Below are positions 6,583 through 13,643 of a DNA stretch of 16,411 nucleotides, piece after piece. This DNA comes from CBFGRU01 sp965651255. Lineage in GTDB: Bacteria; Planctomycetota; Phycisphaerae; Phycisphaerales; SM1A02. The notes under the pieces were generated by a model, which had not been told where the DNA came from, did not search any database, and saw only the letters and a program-made list of their open reading frames with translations. The stretch covers positions 1-16,411 of the forward strand of contig CBFGRU010000039.1 of NCBI GenBank assembly GCA_965651255.1, in the 5' to 3' direction. Position 1 is the first letter of the stretch, and every line of letters starts with the position of its first letter. The position numbers and the translations under genes were made by a program.

Positions 6583-7992
6583 GTGTCCATCGCTTCCAAG
6601 GCCCCTCATGCTCCGGCATCACCATCCTCGCCGACCCTGACGACCGTTCCGCCGCATCGACCCGTGCGCGGTGCGGTTCTGGCGTGCGGGTTCGGCGGGG
6701 TGCTTGCGATCTGGGCGCTGGGATACCTTTCCCTGCTTCAGCCGGGGCTCTTGCTGGGTGAAGTGATTGCCATCCTCATGGCGCTGGCCCTCGTGGCGTG
6801 TGGCTTCTTCTGCGCTCGCGCCACGGGGCAGGGGCTCTTCGCCGGAGCCGCGGCGGGGTTCGTGGCGGCCCTGTTCAACCTGCTCATTGTCGGCGCACTG
6901 CTGCGACAGGCGGAGGATGATTCGATCGCGATCTGGTGGGTGCCCGCGATCCTCTTCGGCTCTGTCGCGCTCGGCGCGATCGGCGGCCTCATCGCACGTC
7001 TGACCGGCGCGCAACCGCGCATCGCCGATGACCAGTCGCTCCCCCTCGGCCGCGACTATCACGCCGCCTTCGCGAAACTCGCCTGCGGCGCGGTCTTTCT
7101 GCTGCTCATCTCCGGCGGCATCGTCACCGGAACCGAAACGGGACTTGCCGTACCCGACTGGCCGAACTCGTTCGGTCACAACATGCTGCTCTATCCGCTG
7201 ACGGAGATGGTCAGCGAAGAGGGCCGCGCGGTCGGCGTGCATTATGAACACGCGCACCGGTTGTACGGCATGCTGGTCGGGCTGACATCCATCGTGCTGA
7301 TGGTTGATGTCTGGCTCACCGATCGACGCCGCTGGCTGCGGTGGATGAGTGTCGCGGTGTTTCTCATGGTCTGCGGCCAGGGGCTGCTCGGCGGACTGCG
7401 CGTGACGGAGACGAATCTGTTGCTCGCGCTCGTGCATGGCGTCTTCGCGCAGATCATCTTCGCGATGTTCATCATCATCGCCGCCGGACGCAGCATCACC
7501 TGGCGATTCGGCCCGAGTGCAGCCCCCGCGCCGGCCGCGAAGACCGAGCAGACGTTGTGCCTGCTGCTCATCGGCGCGCTCATCGTGCAACTCGCGCTCG
7601 GTGCGGCGTACCGCCACCTCTCCGCTGCGGAATCAACCGCCAGCGACGCCGCGGTGACCGGACTGCTGCACGCGCACCTGGCATTCGCCTTCCTCGGTGT
7701 CGTGCCGCTCGCGCTTCTGGCCGGCCTGCGCTGCTGGGGAAAGTATCGTGAGCTGCGCATGGTTCGCCGCACCGGGTTCGGCCTGACGCATCTGGTCGGC
7801 ACGCAGCTTCTACTCGGCTTCATCGCGTTCTTCCTCGTCCTCTCCGCCGATCCCGATGCACCGATCCGCTGGTACGAGGTCGTGATCACCACCGCTCACC
7901 AGGCGATGGGTGCCCTCATTCTCGGCTGGGCGGCCCTTCTTGCCGCGTGGACCCGACGCCTGCTCGTCCCACCCGCGATTCCCGCCGGATAA
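6583..7992 (+). CDS. ctaA: Heme A synthase (COX15/CtaA family) with extra N-terminal membrane helices
   Basis: The enzyme oxidises the C8 methyl of heme O to a formyl group, giving heme A for cytochrome c oxidase. With the GTG start at 6583 the product is 469 residues. The COX15/CtaA core starts near residue 160 and shows GGIVTGTETGLAVPDWPNSF (178-197) and HYEHAHRLYG, with His220, His223 and His225. Further candidate heme-ligand histidines are His285 (LVHGVFAQ), His363/His365 (LLHAHLAF) and His439 (TTAHQAMG). The core length of about 310 residues matches bacterial CtaA. Before it lies a region of about 150 residues with roughly four hydrophobic segments (about 29-52, 58-78, 84-106, 117-140) that the standard protein lacks. 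The gene is divergent from ctaB, with which it forms a complete heme A branch. A TATAGT hexamer at 6523-6528 may be its -10 box, but no good -35 fits. Confidence 0.95.
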   Translation: MSIASKAPHAPASPSSPTLTTVPPHRPVRGAVLACGFGGVLAIWALGYLSLLQPGLLLGEVIAILMALALVACGFFCARATGQGLFAGAAAGFVAALFNLLIVGALLRQAEDDSIAIWWVPAILFGSVALGAIGGLIARLTGAQPRIADDQSLPLGRDYHAAFAKLACGAVFLLLISGGIVTGTETGLAVPDWPNSFGHNMLLYPLTEMVSEEGRAVGVHYEHAHRLYGMLVGLTSIVLMVDVWLTDRRRWLRWMSVAVFLMVCGQGLLGGLRVTETNLLLALVHGVFAQIIFAMFIIIAAGRSITWRFGPSAAPAPAAKTEQTLCLLLIGALIVQLALGAAYRHLSAAESTASDAAVTGLLHAHLAFAFLGVVPLALLAGLRCWGKYRELRMVRRTGFGLTHLVGTQLLLGFIAFFLVLSADPDAPIRWYEVVITTAHQAMGALILGWAALLAAWTRRLLVPPAIPAG

Positions 7993-8014
7993 CAAGGTTC
8001 GGACGCGCGCATCA

Positions 8015-8039
8015 GTGTGTTTGGACGGTGCAAACACAC
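8015..8039. repeat. Perfect 9-bp inverted repeat after ctaA
   Basis: GTGTGTTTG (8015-8023) is exactly complementary to CAAACACAC (8031-8039) with a 7-base loop. It lies 22 bases after the ctaA stop and could act as an mRNA 3' hairpin. The following bases are not T-rich, so it is not a standard intrinsic terminator. It forms the left edge of the 21-nt array. Confidence 0.6.
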
Positions 8040-8217
8040 AGTTGGAAGTTCCAACGGCGCAGCTCCAGCGTCCAACGGTGTATGCAGGTGCGGGAGTTGT
8101 GTGTGGGGAACATCCAACTGCCTGCGCAGGCGCCCGGCGCACACAGTTCCGCCATCCAACCGCGCAGTTCCCCGATCCAACGGCGCAGTTCCGCATTCCA
8201 ACTCCCGAGTGGAACCG
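8029..8217. repeat. Degenerate tandem array with a 21-nt period, about nine units
   Basis: TCCAAC occurs at 8050, 8071, 8113, 8155, 8176 and 8197, every spacing being 21 or 42. AGTTCC, or a one- or two-base variant (AGTTGG, AGCTCC), occurs 11 bases into units starting at 8029, 8050, 8134, 8155 and 8176. The consensus core is TCCAACGGCGCAGTTCC plus four variable bases. Units beginning at 8092 and 8134 keep only part of it. The best-preserved pair is 8155-8196. The array occupies most of the convergent gap between ctaA and the FG-GAP gene. It contains a 15-bp near-perfect palindrome GTTGGAAGTTCCAAC (8041-8055) and a 12-bp palindrome GCCTGCGCAGGC (8120-8131). Because 21 is a multiple of three, several frames stay open on both strands. 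None has a start, ribosome binding site or recognisable product, so it is annotated as non-coding. Confidence 0.8.
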
Positions 8218-8272
8218 GGGAAACACGCCAATGAATCGGTCGCAAGGCGATCGCCCGCCCTTGCTGATTCGA

Positions 8273-10585
8273 TCAACGATCGCGACGGGTCATCTGCGGA
8301 TAGAGCAGAATGCGGTCGTGCACGAGCAGGATGAGATCGTTCGCACCATCGCCGGTGAGGTCGGCGACGGTTCCGAAGGATGGCTGAAACTCGCGCGGCT
8401 CGCCGCCGGAGAAAATCTTCGACTCGAACACCTGAAAGCCCGTGGCGTAGAGCATGCGTCCCGCTTCGGAGAAGGTGAAGATTTCGAGCATCTGTTCACC
8501 CGCATCGAGTGAGATCATGTCCTGAAAGCCGTCGTTGTTGACATCGCCGGTGAAGAGTTCGTGCTGGAAGCGCTGCTGCTTGTCGGTGCGCCAGGATGCG
8601 AACTCGGCGAGTGCGTAGCGATCGCCCGTGAGGCGAATGACGGCGAAGGCGTCATCACCGATCGCGAGAATCGAGTCGCTGCCATCGCCGGTAAAGGAAC
8701 CGGCATAGATATCGTTGAAGGTGAATCCGCGCACGCTGAGCGATTCGCGTTCGCGCCACGCGACGCCGCCCGCATCGCTTTCGCTGAAGACGACGAGCCG
8801 GCCGTTCTCCCGGTCGGCGGCGACGATGCGACTGCCCATCACCGTCAGCGCGACGAGGCGCGACTGTGGATCGCTGGCGTTGAGTTGGGTGACGACCTGC
8901 CAGCCGGGGCTGACGCCCGCCGCGGGGTTCGGATCGTAATGCACCGCGCGCACGAAGTTTCGATCGGCGATGAGCAGTTCCTCGCGTCCATCGCCATCGA
9001 CATCGTACACGCCGGTGTTCGCGCTGGTGGCGGCCTGGACGAGGCCGAACTGGCCCATGTCCTTGGATTCGCGCAATTTGAACCCTTCATCGGTGGCGTG
9101 CAGCATCATCATCGGGCGATCGCGCGTGAGCAGCAAGAGATCAGTGCGGCCATCGGCATCGGCATCAAGGGCGAGGATCGATTCGGGCGAACGGCTGGCC
9201 GCGCCGATCGGCACGGTTTCGTGGGTGCCATCCATCTTTGAAAGCTGCACAAAGTAATCGCGGCCGTCCTTGACGATGATCGCCGCCACCGGACCGGACT
9301 CCAGGCGCACGAGGTTCATCGCCACCGGCGTGCGACCGTCGGGCAGGGGCAGGGCGATCGGGTAGCCAAGCGCGCCATCGGCAAACTCGCTGCGACCGAC
9401 AACGCCTTCGCGCTCGCTGAGGACGAAAACTTCACTGCCGGCATCGTCATCTACGTTGCCCGCGGCGATTGCGATGAGTTCCGCATACGTCGGCGCGGGT
9501 GTCTGCCGCTGAAGCCCGCGACCACGGACCTGGCGGTAGATGACGAGGGTGTTGGCCTGCGTGTCGGTCGCGATGAGATCCATCAATCCGTCGCCATCGA
9601 CATCACTCACCGCGACATCGCGCTGGCGATTGCCGGGGTCGGTGAAGCTGAAGACGCTGATGGCCGCTTCGCGATCGCCGCGCTGTTCGACCTCGCGCTG
9701 ATCGAGTTCATACAGGGCCACGCGCTTGCTCGCGCGTTCGATGACCGCCATCAGCGCGGCGTTGCGGCCGGGCAGGCGCACCGGCTCAAACTCGCGCAGG
9801 GGCGGCATCTCGAAGCGTAGTTGCGGTCCGAGGACGGGGTACTCACCCTCGGCCTGCGCCAGCCACAGCCGGACCGGCGCGCGATCTTCCGGCGAGACCG
9901 CCGCGATGTCGACCAGCCCGTCGCCGTCAAAATCCTCCACCCAGAATCCCACGAGCGGCTCGCCCGCGGCAAGATCCTGCTGCAATTCGAGCACATCGCC
10001 CGACATCGTCCACACGCGCACCTTGCCCTCGGCGAGCATGAGCAGTTCCGGCCTCTGGTCACCGATCACGTTTCTGATCGCAAAACCGTTCCGGTTCGCC
10101 TGCAACCCCCGCACGCGCTGCCGGCGACCGAGCTCGAACACGCCCGGCCGGGTCTGCATGAGAAAGACGATCTCATCCGGTCGCCCAGCGTAGACGAGGT
10201 CCGGCAGACCATCGCCGTTCACATCGTGCACCGCCAGCGCCAGCACCTGGTGACTGACGGAAACGGTCTCCGCGCGAAACCGCCTGGAGGGCGGAAGATC
10301 GTTCACCTGGGCCGGCACATCATCCTCGGCCAGCAGGCGCTCACGCTGATAATGCACCTCGATCCGGCTCTTGAAGTTGTTGACGGCGATCAGGTCGTTC
10401 CGCCCATCACCGTTCATGTCGGCGATGACGATGGGCCCGGCTCCGCGGTCGATCTTGAGCACTTCCAGCCCGGAAAAGCCGAAGTAGGAGGCCAGATCAC
10501 CCGATTGGGCGCGGGCCGTCCCTGAAATCCACATCGCCGTTCCCAAAGTAGAGCACAGGATCATGCGTCGAACAAATTGCTGCAT
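8273..10585 (-). CDS. Secreted FG-GAP/VCBS repeat protein
   Basis: The 770-residue product begins with a signal peptide (about residues 1-26, MQQFVRRMILCSTLGTAMWI then a GTARAQ cleavage region). The mature part is built of FG-GAP/VCBS-type repeats with calcium-binding D-x-(N/D)-x-D-G loops. In order these are DMNGDGRNDL, DVNGDGLPDL, DFDGDGLVDI, DVDGDGLMDL, DADADGRTDL, DVDGDGREEL, DVNNDGFQDM and DLTGDGANDL. Degraded copies such as NVIGDQRPEL, NVDDDAGSEV and SFTGDGSDSI fall between them. Such repeats fold into integrin-like beta-propellers and usually serve binding or structural roles at the cell surface. There is no enzymatic domain, membrane anchor or sorting signal at the C-terminus. AGGAAAAGG upstream of the ATG at 10585 supports the start. 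It is convergent with ctaA and divergent from the protease gene, so it is probably transcribed alone. Confidence 0.92.
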   Translation of the reverse strand: MQQFVRRMILCSTLGTAMWISGTARAQSGDLASYFGFSGLEVLKIDRGAGPIVIADMNGDGRNDLIAVNNFKSRIEVHYQRERLLAEDDVPAQVNDLPPSRRFRAETVSVSHQVLALAVHDVNGDGLPDLVYAGRPDEIVFLMQTRPGVFELGRRQRVRGLQANRNGFAIRNVIGDQRPELLMLAEGKVRVWTMSGDVLELQQDLAAGEPLVGFWVEDFDGDGLVDIAAVSPEDRAPVRLWLAQAEGEYPVLGPQLRFEMPPLREFEPVRLPGRNAALMAVIERASKRVALYELDQREVEQRGDREAAISVFSFTDPGNRQRDVAVSDVDGDGLMDLIATDTQANTLVIYRQVRGRGLQRQTPAPTYAELIAIAAGNVDDDAGSEVFVLSEREGVVGRSEFADGALGYPIALPLPDGRTPVAMNLVRLESGPVAAIIVKDGRDYFVQLSKMDGTHETVPIGAASRSPESILALDADADGRTDLLLLTRDRPMMMLHATDEGFKLRESKDMGQFGLVQAATSANTGVYDVDGDGREELLIADRNFVRAVHYDPNPAAGVSPGWQVVTQLNASDPQSRLVALTVMGSRIVAADRENGRLVVFSESDAGGVAWRERESLSVRGFTFNDIYAGSFTGDGSDSILAIGDDAFAVIRLTGDRYALAEFASWRTDKQQRFQHELFTGDVNNDGFQDMISLDAGEQMLEIFTFSEAGRMLYATGFQVFESKIFSGGEPREFQPSFGTVADLTGDGANDLILLVHDRILLYPQMTRRDR

Positions 10586-10654
10586 CGAATCGGCCCTTTT
10601 CCTGCGAATGCCAACCGGTGGATCGTGTGTCCGGTACGAGGTGCAGTCACCGGA

Positions 10655-10683
10655 TCGAGAGACTGCCGAGTGTCACCTATACT
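10655..10683 (+). promoter_or_regulatory. Candidate housekeeping promoter of the S1C protease gene
   Basis: TATACT at 10678-10683 matches the -10 consensus at five of six positions. TCGAGA at 10655-10660 matches the -35 consensus at four of six, with a 17-base spacer. A start of transcription near 10690 would leave a leader of about 36 bases before the chosen TTG. No experimental support is available. Confidence 0.45.
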
Positions 10684-10713
10684 AGCGGGACAGGCCGAAG
10701 TTCCCTGTGGATC

Positions 10714-10718
10714 GGGAG
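10714..10718 (+). promoter_or_regulatory. Ribosome binding site that favours the TTG start of the protease
   Basis: GGGAG lies 7 bases before the TTG at 10726 but 19 bases before the in-frame ATG at 10738, which is too far. The TTG start also adds Arg-Lys to the front of the signal peptide, as expected for export. Confidence 0.55.
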
Positions 10719-10725
10719 AAGACCC

Positions 10726-11685
10726 TTGCGGAAGACGATGATCATCCTCGCGGCGGCGACCCTTTGCGGGTTCATGCACGCTGCGCACGCCGACACGGTC
10801 GTCTTGAAGAACGGCACACGCCTCGATGGCCAGGTCGTCAAGCGCACCGACCAGCGCATCTGGATCGATATCGGGCCGGACATTATCGAGTTGAACCTCG
10901 ATGCGGTGGACAGCGTCGAAATCACGCAGAGCGATGATGCGGTGGCGATCAAGGTGGAAACGCTTTTTCGCACCGCGATGAACCTGCCCGAACTCAGCCC
11001 GCGCGAACATGCCAAGCGCATCGGCCCGGCGGTGATCAAGGTCTCAACGCCGAGCGCGCTCGGTTCGGGGGTCATCATCAACCCCGAGGGATACGCGATT
11101 ACCAACGCGCACGTCATTCAGGGTGAGGCGGCGTTGAAGGCCACCGTCTGGTTCCCCCAGCCGGATGGCACGCTGAAGCGGGAGATCATCGACAACATCG
11201 AGATCATCGCGGTCAACAGTCATCTCGACCTCGGCCTGATTCGCATTCCGCATCCGGAAGGCAAGCCGTTCACGTTTGCGCCGATCGAAATGGATGAATC
11301 CATTGAAGTGGGGCAGAGCGTCTTTGCGATCGGCAACCCGCTGGGACTCGAGCGCACGCTCAGCCAGGGGGTCGTCTCGACCACGCAGCGCAACTTCGAC
11401 GGGCTGACGTACGTGCAGACGGATGCGGCGATCAATCCCGGGAACTCGGGTGGGCCGCTCTTCAATACGAAGGGTGAAGTGATCGGCATCACGAACATGG
11501 GCATTCTCGGCGGAGAAGCGCTCGGCTTTGCGATTCCCGCGCGGTACGTCAAGGACTTCATTCGGAACCGGGAAGCGTTCGCCTACGACAAGACGAATCC
11601 GAATTCCGGCCACAACTATCATCAACCCCCGCCGCGCCGACAGTTTGAGGTCGCGCCGGACCTGCGCGACGGTTCGTCGGGTTGA
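10726..11685 (+). CDS. Secreted S1C-family (HtrA/Deg-like) serine protease without PDZ domain
   Basis: The product, 319 residues from the TTG start, has a signal peptide (about 1-22, ending MHAAHA). A small beta-rich module follows (DTVVLKNGTRLDGQVVKRTD, about 23-65), of the SH3/LSm-like kind seen before various domains in planctomycete exported proteins. The protease domain runs from about 90 to 280. Its catalytic triad is visible as His129 (ITNAHV), Asp168 (SHLDLGLI) and Ser241 (NPGNSGGPL), and the DegP-type segment GNPLGLERTLSQGVVS is present. HtrA proteases degrade or refold damaged exported proteins. The usual C-terminal PDZ domains are missing, and the last 35 residues are a polar, proline-rich tail. 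A promoter lies upstream. The Met-rich protein gene follows after 89 bases, so the two are probably co-transcribed. An ATG at 10738 is the alternative start. Confidence 0.9.
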   Translation: MRKTMIILAAATLCGFMHAAHADTVVLKNGTRLDGQVVKRTDQRIWIDIGPDIIELNLDAVDSVEITQSDDAVAIKVETLFRTAMNLPELSPREHAKRIGPAVIKVSTPSALGSGVIINPEGYAITNAHVIQGEAALKATVWFPQPDGTLKREIIDNIEIIAVNSHLDLGLIRIPHPEGKPFTFAPIEMDESIEVGQSVFAIGNPLGLERTLSQGVVSTTQRNFDGLTYVQTDAAINPGNSGGPLFNTKGEVIGITNMGILGGEALGFAIPARYVKDFIRNREAFAYDKTNPNSGHNYHQPPPRRQFEVAPDLRDGSSG

Positions 11686-11686
11686 T

Positions 11687-11714
11687 CGTGCCGAACGTAT
11701 ACAAGCGCGGCACG
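11687..11714. repeat. 7-bp inverted repeat between the protease and Met-rich protein genes
   Basis: CGTGCCG (11687-11693) pairs with CGGCACG (11708-11714) across a 14-base loop, directly after the protease stop. No T-run follows. It may be an intercistronic hairpin that affects mRNA processing or stability. The large loop makes it weak evidence. Confidence 0.35.
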
Positions 11715-11763
11715 TGTATTGAGACACCCTTGCAGAACGTTGAACAACGATTGCAGATTGAGA

Positions 11764-11768
11764 AAGGA
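11764..11768 (+). promoter_or_regulatory. Ribosome binding site that sets the Met-rich protein start
   Basis: AAGGA lies 6 bases before the GTG at 11775. Starting there puts a signal peptide at the N-terminus. The longer in-frame start at 11682 would overlap the protease stop and bury the signal sequence. Confidence 0.7.
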
Positions 11769-11774
11769 CAGACG

Positions 11775-13559
11775 GTGAAGCAAATGCTCCTTCGAACGGG
11801 ATTGGCGATGAGCGCCATGTCCATGATGCTCGCGCCACTGGCCGCGCAACAGCGGTTTGATGAGTTGGCGCCGGAGAAATCGTTCCTGGTGGTCGGTTCG
11901 CCGAACATGGGATCGATGATGGATCAGATTCAGAACGGCCCGATGGGCGACATCTGGAATCAGCCGGAAATCCAGGAACTGGTGCGGGGTTTCAAGGACC
12001 AGTTCGAGCAGATGATTCGCGAGGCCGCGGACAACATGCAGGTCGAAGAGGACTCATTCACCTTCCCCACGGGGTCGGTGGGCATGGCGATGTTCCTCGC
12101 GATGGATGAAGACCTCGGCATCGAGCTGCCCGCGATGTTCGCGTATGCGGACTTCGGTGAGAACATGGCCAAAGTGCAGCCGATCTTCGAGAAGGCGCTG
12201 GATGCCCTCCGCATGGAAGGCCGCATCGAAGAAGAGCGCGAAGTGCTCGGCCGCACCGTCTATACCTTCAAGGGCGCGGAAGAGCCCGAGGTTGACCCCG
12301 ATGACCCGTGGGCGGATGAGATGGGCGGCATGGACAATCCCTTTGCCTCCAGCATGAAACATTTTCACCTGGCGCGAACGGAGAGTCAGTTCATCCTCTG
12401 CAGCGACCTGACCTCTCTGCGCGATGTATTCGGCAAGCTCGATGGCGATGACACCCCCTCGCTGCGGGACCGTGAGTCATACCGCAATGCGCTCGGCCAG
12501 ATCGAGGGCAGCGAGATGTACGTCGTCATGCTCACGGAAAACATGGGCGATCTGCTCGCGAACGCCGGCCCGATGGCAATGATGCTGCCGATGGCGATGG
12601 GACCGGTCGAATCGCTCGGCTTCACCAACGTCAAGGCGATCAGCATGGGCATGGATTTCAGTCGCCAGGGAACGCTGATGGCGCAATCGCTCGGCGTGTA
12701 CATGCCCGATGGCAAGACCGGGTTGATGAAGCTGCTCGATGTGAACAGCGCGAAGGGCGAGATGCCCGCGTTCGTCGGCCCCGATTCGGTCGGGTACAGC
12801 CGCTACAACTTCAACTTCAACGGCCTGATGGAAGTCATCCGCCAGGCGATCGCCGCATCGCCGGAGATGCTGCAGGCCGAAGCCGAGCCGATGCTCATGC
12901 AGATGGGCCCGATGCTCGAGCAACTCTTCTCGACGCTCGGCCCGGACATTCACATCGTCACGCCGATGGCCGAACCGCAGCCGGCGGGCGCGATGAACCC
13001 CGGCATGATGAATCCGATGGCGGGACTGGCCTCGGGTATGTACGCCATTCGCTGCTCGGATATGCAGGGACTGCAGAATCTCCTGGGCGGCTTTGCGCCG
13101 CAGTTGGGGTTGCAGCCGCGCGACTTCCTCGGACAGACCATCTTCGCGGAACCATCGGGCATGATGTCGATCGGTCTCGGCGGTGGATTTGTCTTCATCG
13201 GCAACGGCGCTTCGGTTGAGCAGGCGTTGCGCGCCACCGGCCAGGACAATCTGCCTTCGCTCAGGGGCGAGGCAACGTTCCGGCAGGCCATGGGCTTCCT
13301 GCCCGCCGGCAACGCGATTGCCTGGGGTTACACCGATACCGGCCGTCAGATGAAGAACATCTTCGAGCTGATTAATGCTGGAGGTCCGGGCGGCATGATG
13401 CCGATGGGTCCGGACATGGCGCTCCCGCCCGGGATGGATGAGATGCCCGACATGACGCCCCTGGCCAAGTACTTCGGCCCCGGCGTGTGGGAATTGATCT
13501 CGACCGATGACGGCTTCGTCATGCACAGCTACGCGCTTCCCGCGCCGGCCCAAAACTGA
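11775..13559 (+). CDS. Secreted methionine-rich protein of unknown function
   Basis: From the GTG at 11775 the product is 594 residues, with a signal peptide KQMLLRTGLAMSAMSMMLAP and a likely cleavage after LAA. About 60 residues are methionine, roughly 10 percent, several times the usual level. They are spread throughout and concentrated in runs such as GPMAMMLPMAMG, MNPGMMNPMAG and GGMMPMGPDM. Two similar halves may be present: each has a 'G..M.....A.AFADFG' or 'GMYAIRCSDMQGLQNLLGGF' style segment followed by a 'LPSLR..E.FR.A.G' or 'TPSLRDRESYRNALGQ' motif (about residues 240 and 500). This suggests an internal duplication. No known catalytic motif is seen. It probably shares a transcript with the upstream periplasmic-type protease, 89 bases away, and ends at a strong terminator. 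Candidate roles (oxidant scavenging, copper binding, protease substrate) are speculation. Confidence 0.85.
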   Translation: MKQMLLRTGLAMSAMSMMLAPLAAQQRFDELAPEKSFLVVGSPNMGSMMDQIQNGPMGDIWNQPEIQELVRGFKDQFEQMIREAADNMQVEEDSFTFPTGSVGMAMFLAMDEDLGIELPAMFAYADFGENMAKVQPIFEKALDALRMEGRIEEEREVLGRTVYTFKGAEEPEVDPDDPWADEMGGMDNPFASSMKHFHLARTESQFILCSDLTSLRDVFGKLDGDDTPSLRDRESYRNALGQIEGSEMYVVMLTENMGDLLANAGPMAMMLPMAMGPVESLGFTNVKAISMGMDFSRQGTLMAQSLGVYMPDGKTGLMKLLDVNSAKGEMPAFVGPDSVGYSRYNFNFNGLMEVIRQAIAASPEMLQAEAEPMLMQMGPMLEQLFSTLGPDIHIVTPMAEPQPAGAMNPGMMNPMAGLASGMYAIRCSDMQGLQNLLGGFAPQLGLQPRDFLGQTIFAEPSGMMSIGLGGGFVFIGNGASVEQALRATGQDNLPSLRGEATFRQAMGFLPAGNAIAWGYTDTGRQMKNIFELINAGGPGGMMPMGPDMALPPGMDEMPDMTPLAKYFGPGVWELISTDDGFVMHSYALPAPAQN

Positions 13560-13607
13560 TACGCTTGCAGACCGAACATCAATCCGTTGGGTGGATTGAC
13601 TCGCTAC

Positions 13608-13630
13608 GCCCGCCGCAAGGCGGGCTTTTT
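13608..13630 (+). terminator. Strong intrinsic terminator after the Met-rich protein gene
   Basis: GCCCGCC (13608-13614) and GGCGGGC (13619-13625) form a perfect 7-bp GC stem with a GCAA tetraloop, followed by TTTTT (13626-13630). It lies 49 bases after the stop codon, in the convergent gap with the hydrolase gene. The opposite strand has no T-run at the matching side, so it serves the plus-strand operon. Confidence 0.92.
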
Positions 13631-13643
13631 CGTGCGCGTTGAA

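Noticed and set aside
8029..8217. CRISPR array
   Set aside because: The period is only 21 nt with no unique spacers, the repeats are degenerate and no cas gene is present.
8242..8264. GCAAGG/CCTTGC hairpin as terminator of the FG-GAP gene
   Set aside because: The stem is only 6 bp with an 11-base loop and no T-run on the minus strand beyond it.
7810..8512. Small proteins with seven-residue repeats across the 21-nt array, on either strand
   Set aside because: A 21-nt period keeps frames open by itself. The frames run into ctaA or the FG-GAP gene in antisense, lack ribosome binding sites and show no conserved fold.
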